Origin: Phycisphaerales bacterium
Lineage (GTDB): Bacteria > Planctomycetota > Phycisphaerae > Phycisphaerales > UBA1924
Reading direction: 5' to 3'
Assembly (NCBI GenBank): GCA_016764015.1
Contig: JAESSR010000315.1
Span: forward strand, 1 to 7,198
DNA: 7,198 nucleotides
Below are positions 1 through 5,799 of the stretch, piece after piece. The translations under genes and the position numbers were made by a program. The number at the start of each line of letters is the position of its first letter. Position 1 is the stretch's first letter. Below the pieces are notes generated by a model, which was given only the letters and a program-made list of their open reading frames with translations, ran no database searches and was not told the DNA's origin.

Positions 1-1
1 C

Positions 2-637
2 GCCAACCTCCCAGAACTCCGAAAACTCTGCGATCAATACAACGCACTCCTGGTCGTCGACGACTCCCACGCCCACGGCGTTCTCGGCCAAACCGGCCGA
101 GGCACACACGAACATTACAACATGTGCCCCGGCGTCGATGGCTTCGACGCATCCCTCGGCATCATCGACATCTTCACCGGCACCCTCGGCAAAGGGCTCG
201 GCGGCGGGGCCGGCGGATTCATTGCGGGCTCCCAACAACTCATCAACCTCATCATCCAACGAGGCAGACCAACCCTCTTCAGTAACGCCCTGCCCGTCAC
301 CGTCGCTGCCAGTGCGAACAAAGCCATCGAAATCCTCATGGCCGAGCCCGATCGCGTGCAGAGGCTCAAGGACATCACGAAGTACTGCCGCGAACAGATC
401 GCCGCCAAGACCGATTTCGATGTCCTCGAATCCCCCACCGCCATCTGCCCCATCATCGTCGGCCCCACCGAAACCGCCATCGCCATGTCCAAACAACTCC
501 TCGGGCACAACATCTTCGTCATCGGCTTCGGCTACCCCGTCGTCCCCGAAGGCGAAGCAAGACTGAGAATCCAAATGTCTGCCGCCCACACCGAGGCACA
601 TGTCGATCAACTCGTCGAGGCGCTGAAGAAACTGTGA
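2..637 (+). CDS. kbl: Glycine C-acetyltransferase (2-amino-3-ketobutyrate CoA ligase), C-terminal part
   Basis: The gene enters from the left edge; 211 codons and a TGA stop are present, a little over half of the roughly 400 residues usual for the family. The enzyme is a cytoplasmic PLP-dependent alpha-oxoamine synthase that cleaves 2-amino-3-oxobutyrate with CoA to glycine and acetyl-CoA in threonine degradation. Visible in the fragment are VDDSHAHG (residues 18-26, the Asp/His that contact PLP), the Schiff-base lysine in TGTLGKGLGG (K64), the RPTLFSNALP segment, and the C-terminal YPVVPEGEARLRIQMSAAHT block. The YPVVP-x-G-x-AR form is typical of KBL and differs from BioF, the closest alternative. 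Between GRGTHEH and the lysine the chain seems a few residues longer than in E. coli Kbl. The usual partner, threonine dehydrogenase (tdh), is not in view. The 3' end abuts a convergent gene with one base between stop codons, leaving no room for a terminator. Codons are strongly C-ending, unlike the neighbour. Confidence 0.93.
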   Translation, partial: ANLPELRKLCDQYNALLVVDDSHAHGVLGQTGRGTHEHYNMCPGVDGFDASLGIIDIFTGTLGKGLGGGAGGFIAGSQQLINLIIQRGRPTLFSNALPVTVAASANKAIEILMAEPDRVQRLKDITKYCREQIAAKTDFDVLESPTAICPIIVGPTETAIAMSKQLLGHNIFVIGFGYPVVPEGEARLRIQMSAAHTEAHVDQLVEALKKL

Positions 638-646
638 TTCAATCAC
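634..646. repeat. Perfect 6+1+6 palindrome spanning both stop codons
   Basis: The sequence GTGATTCAATCAC has two perfect six-base arms around a single C. It contains the TGA stop of the plus-strand kbl gene and the TGA stop of the minus-strand endonuclease gene. A one-base loop cannot form a normal RNA hairpin and no T-run follows on either strand, so it is not a conventional terminator. It may be coincidence, a protein-binding site, or a trace of the junction where the restriction-modification genes joined the host sequence. Confidence 0.5.
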
Positions 647-1601
647 CCGCTACTAAATCACTCAGAAGCGCTTGAAAACCTGCAGTGTTCACAAAATAGT
701 TCTGAGGAATGCTCGCTAGTCGCCCTTGGATACTCTCGCGATGCGTGAGTGCTTTTCCCCTACGCGTGGAATTCATTAACTTGTTGAACTTGATCCCATC
801 TAAAAACGAGACATAATGCACATTGCTATTCGTCTCGTCTTGTTCAATCAGACTGATCAACTCCAGCATCTGCTTATCTTGGCCGCCGCCGGACTCTTTC
901 ATGTGCTTGTGTTCGCCAATATACAGATGCCCATTCGTCACAATAATAAAGTCAGGAATCTTGCCTTTTTCTTGCTTTTTCCAAACAAAATCACTCCCCC
1001 ACAACTCTAATGCTTTCTTAAACACAAAGCGATCCTTGTCAGGAAATGAAAAAATGTTCTGACAATCTTTAGTTAGCAAATTCACATCCGATAGCCGAAT
1101 AAACCCTTTCGCGATGAATATTTTTTCCATCTTACTACGAGCAGAACCCCCATGCCTTTTATGACCATGCGCATCTGCCTTCACCTGTAGCGTTGAAAAA
1201 GTGTATCCATGCGATTGATAAATATTGTGCCGATTCTCAATGTATTTCCTCACGGACCTTCTTAAGAAAAGTATTTTTCGTTCGTTTGAATACCCTATGT
1301 ACACGCTATGAGAAACATCTAGAGTTGACCAATAACTTGCGAATTCGGAAAAATTCATCCCCTTTATTTTTAGCAACGGGAGCATTCCTTTAATGTGCCT
1401 TTCACACGCCTCTGTATCTCCTTGGTTTTCGCAAATTTTAAACGCTGTGATTAAATCTAATACACCTCTGTTAGCAGCCATCAACTGATTCGACTCGCCA
1501 GGATTAGTTGTGATTATCAATCTTTCATTCTCATAAGCCTCATCAATATTTGGCTCAGGATTTCCCTTCGATAACTCAAGCAGCTCAAGACCCGTTCTCA
1601 T
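639..1601 (-). CDS. Putative type II restriction endonuclease, PD-(D/E)XK fold
   Basis: The 320-residue protein is predicted to cut DNA at a specific site protected by the adjacent methyltransferase. The C-terminal half carries a PD-(D/E)XK signature: P216-D217 in IPDFII, then after twelve residues E230-H231-K232 in YIGEHKH, followed by the polar GGGQDKQ segment. E159 in the SKMEKIF helix could be the extra acidic residue often found upstream in this fold. The order EHKH, then a Gly-rich QD segment, then a YVSFLDG strand loosely recalls EcoRI (EAKH, RGDQD, YVLFLEG), but this is from memory and not an alignment. The N-terminal 140 residues are not recognised. There is no signal peptide or membrane segment. 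The ATG overlaps the methyltransferase stop as ATGA and has a GGAGGT six bases upstream, so the start is firm. The gene is AT-rich (about 33% GC in bases 1021-1080), indicating transfer. Cleavage specificity cannot be read from the sequence. Confidence 0.78.
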   Translation of the reverse strand: MRTGLELLELSKGNPEPNIDEAYENERLIITTNPGESNQLMAANRGVLDLITAFKICENQGDTEACERHIKGMLPLLKIKGMNFSEFASYWSTLDVSHSVYIGYSNERKILFLRRSVRKYIENRHNIYQSHGYTFSTLQVKADAHGHKRHGGSARSKMEKIFIAKGFIRLSDVNLLTKDCQNIFSFPDKDRFVFKKALELWGSDFVWKKQEKGKIPDFIIVTNGHLYIGEHKHMKESGGGQDKQMLELISLIEQDETNSNVHYVSFLDGIKFNKLMNSTRRGKALTHRESIQGRLASIPQNYFVNTAGFQALLSDLVAGD

Positions 1602-2680
1602 ACACTGACCTCCGCAAAGAGATTCGACTCACAGTTTGATTCGCCAAGTGCTGAGCAAACTGCTTTCTCTAAGAGTGCCCTTGCTGTTCGGTAGTCCAAT
1701 CGTCGTCGTCGTCGCCCGTCTTTTCGATTCCCCTTAAACGGCGAAAGCACGACATCACAAGTCTCGTTGCGATACTCAGCAAGGAACTTGTTGGCTGCCG
1801 AAATCACAGCGGGCACCTGTTCTTCTGAAACCGAAGGTATGGATAAAAAAGTCACCAGCCGCGAACTCACTTTGATCATTTCTACCGGGTATCCAATCTC
1901 ATCTCTCCGCATAAACCGAATCGGTTTCTTGATGTCTTGTAAATCCACCGCTCGCAGCGCGATACTCCCATTGGGATCGTTAAACCGAATCTTGATCGTC
2001 TTCTCAGGTCTCATCCTCACATCTTCAAAGTCTTGAAGCGTCCCAAGTTTCTCCTCATCTCGATAAATCAGTATCTCGGAGAGAGATTTTCGTTTATTGT
2101 CAAAGCAAACGATGCACACCGGACAATCCGTATCATGAAACAGATCGTGCTCAACAATCGTCACATGACTAAGGTGGTTTTTCGGATATGAAGAGTTTAA
2201 AAAAGTCTCTGGCACAATCGCCACCACCCGGTCACAAGACTCCAAACATCGATCCAATGCTACCTGATACAAGTCATTTCTACCCATCGCATAATACTTC
2301 GCAGAGTCTTCCCAAACCCGTTTCCGCTTTGCACTATGCTTAGCAAGGTATGGAGGATTCGTCACTATCACACTCTGTGCATGTCTGGGTATTCGGACAA
2401 GGCTGTCATTGGAAATGGCCTCGCCTATTGGCTCAATGTCATATCCAAGTTTGACAGCCTGCGGTATGATTTCATCCACATGGTCCAACAAGTCACCTTG
2501 CCCAACAAATGGATCAATAACTGACTCCGGTTTGCTCTCACGAATAAACTCTACAACTTGTGGAAACAACCAAATAGACTTAGTAGTAAAAAACTGTCCT
2601 TTACCAACTTTGTTCCCATCAATCTTGACATAGCTCTGCCGCTCTTTGGACACAAGCATATAACGGGCATTTGGAGTCAT
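1598..2680 (-). CDS. Type II DNA adenine-N6 methyltransferase, gamma class
   Basis: This 360-residue enzyme should transfer a methyl group from S-adenosylmethionine to adenine N6 in the site cut by the neighbouring endonuclease. The motifs run X, I, II, IV, the order of gamma-class (TaqI-like) enzymes: GKGQFFTT (27-33), the SAM-binding DPFVGQGDLL (56-65), GYDIEP (79-84), and catalytic NPPY (108-111). DLYQVAL (136-142) and VAIVPETFLN (153-162) complete the catalytic domain; the remaining C-terminal part would be the target-recognition region and holds a five-arginine run. A reading frame opens 13 codons earlier with TTG at 2719, but that start has GGAG directly abutting it with no spacer, whereas ATG at 2680 has AAGGA five bases upstream and family-like sequence begins there, so ATG is preferred. 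The stop overlaps the endonuclease start by four bases. No helix-turn-helix or controller function is visible. The target sequence is not determinable here. Confidence 0.9.
   Translation of the reverse strand: MTPNARYMLVSKERQSYVKIDGNKVGKGQFFTTKSIWLFPQVVEFIRESKPESVIDPFVGQGDLLDHVDEIIPQAVKLGYDIEPIGEAISNDSLVRIPRHAQSVIVTNPPYLAKHSAKRKRVWEDSAKYYAMGRNDLYQVALDRCLESCDRVVAIVPETFLNSSYPKNHLSHVTIVEHDLFHDTDCPVCIVCFDNKRKSLSEILIYRDEEKLGTLQDFEDVRMRPEKTIKIRFNDPNGSIALRAVDLQDIKKPIRFMRRDEIGYPVEMIKVSSRLVTFLSIPSVSEEQVPAVISAANKFLAEYRNETCDVVLSPFKGNRKDGRRRRRLDYRTARALLEKAVCSALGESNCESNLFAEVSV
1608..1613 (-). promoter_or_regulatory. Strong ribosome binding site of the endonuclease gene
   Basis: On the minus strand this reads GGAGGT, six bases before the ATG at 1601. 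It lies inside the last codons of the methyltransferase gene. With the ATGA overlap it supports translation of the endonuclease from the shared mRNA, either by reinitiation or independently. Confidence 0.75.
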
Positions 2681-2685
2681 GGTAT

Positions 2686-2690
2686 TCCTT
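2686..2690 (-). promoter_or_regulatory. Ribosome binding site fixing the methyltransferase start
   Basis: On the minus strand this reads AAGGA (within GGAAGGAA), five bases before ATG at 2680. It sits downstream of the alternative TTG start at 2719, which has no properly spaced site. This is the main reason for choosing a 360-residue rather than a 373-residue protein. Confidence 0.7.
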
Positions 2691-2707
2691 CCGTCAATCA
2701 CCCAAAC

Positions 2708-2736
2708 AGTATACGACAACTCCGCCCATTACGCAA
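2708..2736 (-). promoter_or_regulatory. Candidate sigma-70-type promoter for the restriction-modification pair
   Basis: On the minus strand a -35-like TTGCGT (2731-2736) and a -10-like TATACT (2708-2713, five of six consensus bases) are separated by 17 bases. The -35 element overlaps the last codons and the stop of the SulP gene. Transcription would begin near 2700, giving a leader of about 20 bases with the AAGGA site and ATG at 2680; this would exclude the TTG start at 2719 from the message. The -35 match is weak (three of six), and read-through from the SulP gene remains possible. Confidence 0.42.
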
Positions 2737-4306
2737 GCTCATCATCCGCCACAAAGTATTCCGGGTCTTCGAGCACATTGACCTCGACCATATCACCGGC
2801 CTTATGCAGCAGCAATCTGCAGTCCTCGCTCAGATGCCGCAGGTGCAGGGTCTTGCCGGCCTTGCGGTATTTCTCGGCGAGCGAATCAATCGCCTCGATC
2901 GCGGAGTGATCCACCACGCGCGAGTTGCGGAACTCGATCACGACATCGTCAGGATCGTTGGCCGGGTCAAAGAAGTTCTTGAACTCGTTAATACACCCGA
3001 AAAACAACGGCCCGTTGAGTTCGTAGACGAGCGAGCCGTCTTTGTCGGTCCGTTTGATGACATGGACATGGCGGGCGTGCTCCCACGCGAAGATCAGCAC
3101 CGACACAATCACCCCGACCACCACGGCCAGCGCCAAATCAGTCATCACCGTGACGCCCGACACGAGGATCAGCACAAACGCATCCTTGAGCGGGATTTTG
3201 CGGATGATGCGGAAGCTCGACCACTCGAAGGTGCCGATCACGACCATGAACATCACGCCGACGAGGGCCGCCATCGGGATCTGCTCGATCAGGCCCGATC
3301 CCCACAGGATGAACCCGAGCAGGAACAAGGCTGCGCTGATCCCTGACAATCGCCCGCGCCCTCCCGAGTTGATATTAATCATGCTCTGCCCGATCATCGC
3401 GCACCCGCCCATGCCGCCGAATAAGCCGCAGACGGAGTTGGCGATGCCTTGTCCGATGCATTCGCGGTTGCCTCGCCCGCGGGTGTCGGTCATCTCGTCG
3501 ATGAGGGTCAAGGTCAAGAGCGATTCGATCAGTCCGACCGCTGCAAGAATAAATGCATAGGGCAGGATGATCTTGAGGGTGGACAAGTTCATCATGTCCG
3601 AAGCGATGGGATGGAAACTCGGCAGCCCGCCTTTGATCGATGCGATGTCGCCGACGGTTGTGGTGTTGAGTTTGAACCCGATGACAATCACCGACACAGT
3701 GAGAATCCCCGCGAGTGCTGAGGGGAACGCCTTGGTGACTTTGGGAAGGAAATACATGATCGCCATGGTCATGGCGACAAAGCCAACGAACATGAGCATC
3801 GGCGTGCCGGTCATCCAGGCTAATTCGCCATCCTCGCCTTTGACCTTAAACTGTGCGAGCTGCGCTAAAAAAATCACGATCGCTAATCCATTGACAAACC
3901 CGAGCATCACCGGGTGAGGCACGATGCGGATGAACTTGCCCAGCCGAAGCATTCCCACTGTGATCTGGATCAGTCCAGTAAGCACGATGGTCGCGAAGAG
4001 ATACTCGACCCCTTCCTCCGCGACCAGATGCACCATCACCACCGCCATTGCGCCTGTCGCGCCAGAGATCATCCCCGGGCGACCGCCGAACAACGCGGCT
4101 AAGAGCCCGACCATAAACGCGGCGTACAACCCAACGAGCGGATTCACCCCCGCGATAATTGCGAACGCCACCGCTTCGGGGACCAGTGCCAGCGCAACGG
4201 TCAACCCCGAGAGCACCTCGGTCTTGATCCCGCTGCCGAAGAACCCGCTGGCAGAAAACGAGCTCACACCCGCCGGCGTGGCGACCTTTGATTTCAAGTC
4301 ATCCAT
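2729..4306 (-). CDS. SulP family inorganic anion transporter with C-terminal STAS domain
   Basis: The 525-residue inner-membrane protein belongs to the SulP/SLC26 family of sulfate, bicarbonate and related anion carriers. Residues 30-410 form the hydrophobic transport domain, with family blocks [16 protein letters not shown] (41-56), [19 protein letters not shown] (72-90), [13 protein letters not shown] (130-142), [21 protein letters not shown] (302-322) and a late Asp-bearing [11 protein letters not shown] (389-399). Residues 424-520 are a cytoplasmic STAS domain with the [14 protein letters not shown] signature (463-476). The overall pattern resembles the YbaR/YvdB-type subgroup more than classical DauA. 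GLIESLLT (258-265) aligns by eye with the ion-site segment of cyanobacterial BicA, with Glu in place of Asp. The substrate cannot be assigned. The start is ATG at 4306, with AGGA about ten bases upstream, a somewhat long spacing. The 92-base gap to the upstream PIN/TRAM gene shows no terminator, so co-transcription is possible. The stop lies 48 bases before the methyltransferase start. Confidence 0.93.
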   Translation of the reverse strand: MDDLKSKVATPAGVSSFSASGFFGSGIKTEVLSGLTVALALVPEAVAFAIIAGVNPLVGLYAAFMVGLLAALFGGRPGMISGATGAMAVVMVHLVAEEGVEYLFATIVLTGLIQITVGMLRLGKFIRIVPHPVMLGFVNGLAIVIFLAQLAQFKVKGEDGELAWMTGTPMLMFVGFVAMTMAIMYFLPKVTKAFPSALAGILTVSVIVIGFKLNTTTVGDIASIKGGLPSFHPIASDMMNLSTLKIILPYAFILAAVGLIESLLTLTLIDEMTDTRGRGNRECIGQGIANSVCGLFGGMGGCAMIGQSMININSGGRGRLSGISAALFLLGFILWGSGLIEQIPMAALVGVMFMVVIGTFEWSSFRIIRKIPLKDAFVLILVSGVTVMTDLALAVVVGVIVSVLIFAWEHARHVHVIKRTDKDGSLVYELNGPLFFGCINEFKNFFDPANDPDDVVIEFRNSRVVDHSAIEAIDSLAEKYRKAGKTLHLRHLSEDCRLLLHKAGDMVEVNVLEDPEYFVADDELA

Positions 4307-4398
4307 TATTTCTGATTCCTACACCCAACACACGAGCCACATCCACACCCTGAATCGTACACAGTGCAGCAGAGCCATCATGGTAGACCCGCAACACG
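4307..4398. other. Short spacer between PIN/TRAM and SulP genes
   Basis: This 92-base gap separates two minus-strand genes. Apart from the AGGA (4315-4318) that may serve the SulP gene, I see no stem followed by a T-run and no convincing promoter hexamers, so the two genes may be transcribed together. Confidence 0.4.
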
Positions 4399-5679
4399 CT
4401 ACCTTCGCGGATTCCTCGGCGTGCCCTTGAGTTCAGATCCGCTTGACGAATCCTCAACAACCCGAGGCCCGCTGATCGTCGCCGGCTTGAGCTCGCTAGT
4501 CATTGAGCCATCGGACGAATGCCCGTGTTCATGATGATCGTCTCTATCATCGCGATCGCGATGATGGTGATGATGCTGAGACTCTTGCAACGCGTGCTCA
4601 CGCTCGTCAGAATCCATGCAGGCCATATCTACCCGAGCGAACAACAGCCGACCCGCAGCGGTCTGCATCGAGCTCGTAATGACAAGATCACGCGTCTGCC
4701 CGATGTACTCGTATCCGTCCTCAGCGACGACCATTGTGCCATCGGGGAGGTACCCGACTGCTTGCCCGTGCTGCTCACCAGGTTTGATCAGCTCGACATG
4801 GATCATCTTGCCCGGAATCACCACAGGCTTGAGCGCGTTGGCCAAGTCGTTGATGTTGAGTGTTGGGATATTCTGGATCGTTGCGATCCGCGAGAGCGCG
4901 ACATCGAGCGTGACGAGCATCGCGGGCATGCGTGTTGCGAGTTCGACCAATGCCAGATCAACCGCCTTTTTCGATACCGGCGATGCATCGATCATCACAT
5001 CGACGCCGTTCATCCGTTGGAGCTTGGTGACGATTTCCAAACCACGGTGCCCTTTGTTTCGTTTCATTCGATCGCGAGCATCGGCCAAGAGCTGGAGCTC
5101 CTCGATCACAAACTCGGGGATCACGATTGTTTGTTGGATGAGACCCGACGCCGCGATGTCTGCGATCCGTGCGTCGATCAATGCCGAGGTATCGAGCAGC
5201 AACGGCAACGGGCCACGCATCTGCTTAGCAAACTCGACATACGGAATCACCAAACGGAACTCGTCTTGCGTCTGAATCACCATGGTGATTCCGAGGAACC
5301 CAAAGGAAACGCCCAAGAGCACCTTGATCGCAGAGACAATCTCGCCGCCTTGGAAATCCCACGATTGGACAACCAGATCAATAACTGCAGAGAAAATCCA
5401 CGCGACCATCAGCCCGGCCATCAAGCCAAAGACGACACCCGAAATCGTTGAAATCTTTTTGCGAGGCGTAAGCAGATCAATCGACAAGAACACACCCGCG
5501 AGGGCGAGCGAAACAATGACCGGTATCAACCAGTTCTTCGCGATATCCACTTGAAGCTTATCAGCCTGTTCGTTGATGCTCAGCACATAGAGCAGCACGA
5601 CTACAAGCATCATGGAAACGAACCCGACTCGGATCAGCCGGACCAACATTTTTTTATCTTGATTTTCATAGGCTGGCAT
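4399..5679 (-). CDS. YacL-like membrane protein with PIN and TRAM domains and a His/Asp-rich tail
   Basis: This 426-residue protein has four predicted membrane helices (about 12-33, 49-69, 78-103, 115-136), then a cytoplasmic PIN domain (about 159-282) and a TRAM domain (about 287-350). The PIN fold is a metal-dependent ribonuclease fold. Its expected acidic residues are present: D163 in LLLDTSALID, E193/E194 in EFVIEEL, D241 in KKAVDLAL and D259 in LVTLDVAL, so it is probably catalytically competent. TRAM domains bind RNA. Bacillus YacL shares this architecture; no cellular role is firmly known, and RNA processing at the membrane is an inference. After the TRAM domain comes an unusual disordered tail: residues 368-387 are almost wholly His, Asp, Arg and Glu, beginning QHHHHHRDRDDRDD and ending HHEHGH. 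It might bind metal ions. The start ATG at 5679 has AAGGGA seven bases upstream. The gene is divergent from polyphosphate kinase and may form an operon with the SulP gene. It is not a toxin: no antitoxin partner is present and the architecture differs from VapC. Confidence 0.88.
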   Translation of the reverse strand: MPAYENQDKKMLVRLIRVGFVSMMLVVVLLYVLSINEQADKLQVDIAKNWLIPVIVSLALAGVFLSIDLLTPRKKISTISGVVFGLMAGLMVAWIFSAVIDLVVQSWDFQGGEIVSAIKVLLGVSFGFLGITMVIQTQDEFRLVIPYVEFAKQMRGPLPLLLDTSALIDARIADIAASGLIQQTIVIPEFVIEELQLLADARDRMKRNKGHRGLEIVTKLQRMNGVDVMIDASPVSKKAVDLALVELATRMPAMLVTLDVALSRIATIQNIPTLNINDLANALKPVVIPGKMIHVELIKPGEQHGQAVGYLPDGTMVVAEDGYEYIGQTRDLVITSSMQTAAGRLLFARVDMACMDSDEREHALQESQHHHHHRDRDDRDDHHEHGHSSDGSMTSELKPATISGPRVVEDSSSGSELKGTPRNPRR

Positions 5680-5799
5680 AATGTGTCCCTTTTTGATCGA
5701 AAGATACTTATATAGCCCCCCCAGGGGTATAGATTACGCAGTACCAGTGTATCCCTTATCACGCTCCTGTACACGAGAAATAACCCTGAACCTGCACTC
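5680..5799. promoter_or_regulatory. Divergent promoter region between PIN/TRAM gene and ppk
   Basis: Both flanking genes start from this 120-base spacer, so it must hold at least two promoters unless transcripts originate elsewhere. For the minus-strand gene, TATAAG (5707-5712) is a reasonable -10 about 28 bases from the ATG, but the expected -35 position is poor. For ppk the best pair found, TTACGC and TATCAC with 17 bases between (5734-5762), is weak. An inverted repeat lies near the middle. No Pho-box-like direct repeats with 11-base spacing were seen. Confidence 0.45.
5711..5731. repeat. Imperfect inverted repeat with C/G core in the divergent spacer
   Basis: The left arm TATAGCCCC and right arm GGGGTATA are inverted copies differing by one inserted G, separated by CCCA. 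The element overlaps the TATA-rich stretch that could be the -10 region of the minus-strand gene, a position suited to an operator controlling one or both divergent genes. Alternatively it is a chance result of a homopolymer C run beside TATA steps. Confidence 0.35.

Noticed and set aside
661..680. AAGCGCTT palindrome inside the endonuclease 3' end as a terminator for kbl
   Set aside because: The stem is short with no loop, and no T-run follows on the plus strand; it is coding sequence of the convergent gene.
2100..2128. Cys cluster CPVCIVC in the methyltransferase as a possible zinc finger
   Set aside because: There is no second Cys/His pair at suitable spacing, and the segment fits a core beta-strand of the methyltransferase fold (position of the usual PVCIV-like strand).
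2558..3346. Plus-strand reading frame (262 codons) across the SulP and methyltransferase genes
   Set aside because: It spans two well-supported opposite-strand genes and a boundary between them. The product is His/Asp/Arg-rich without a domain, as expected for an antisense shadow.
4519..5451. Long plus-strand reading frame (310 codons) opposite the PIN/TRAM gene
   Set aside because: Its translation is low-complexity (Arg, Asp, His and Leu rich), with no recognisable motif. It lies wholly antisense to a gene with clear domains, so it is a GC-bias shadow.
4399..5679. PIN domain protein read as a VapC-type toxin
   Set aside because: It has four membrane helices and a TRAM domain and lacks an adjacent small antitoxin gene; the architecture is YacL-like.
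5766..5799. CTGTACA, CTGAACC and CTGCACT as a Pho box ahead of ppk
   Set aside because: The copies start about 20 and 6 bases apart rather than the 11-base periodicity of PhoB sites, and the match to the consensus is poor.
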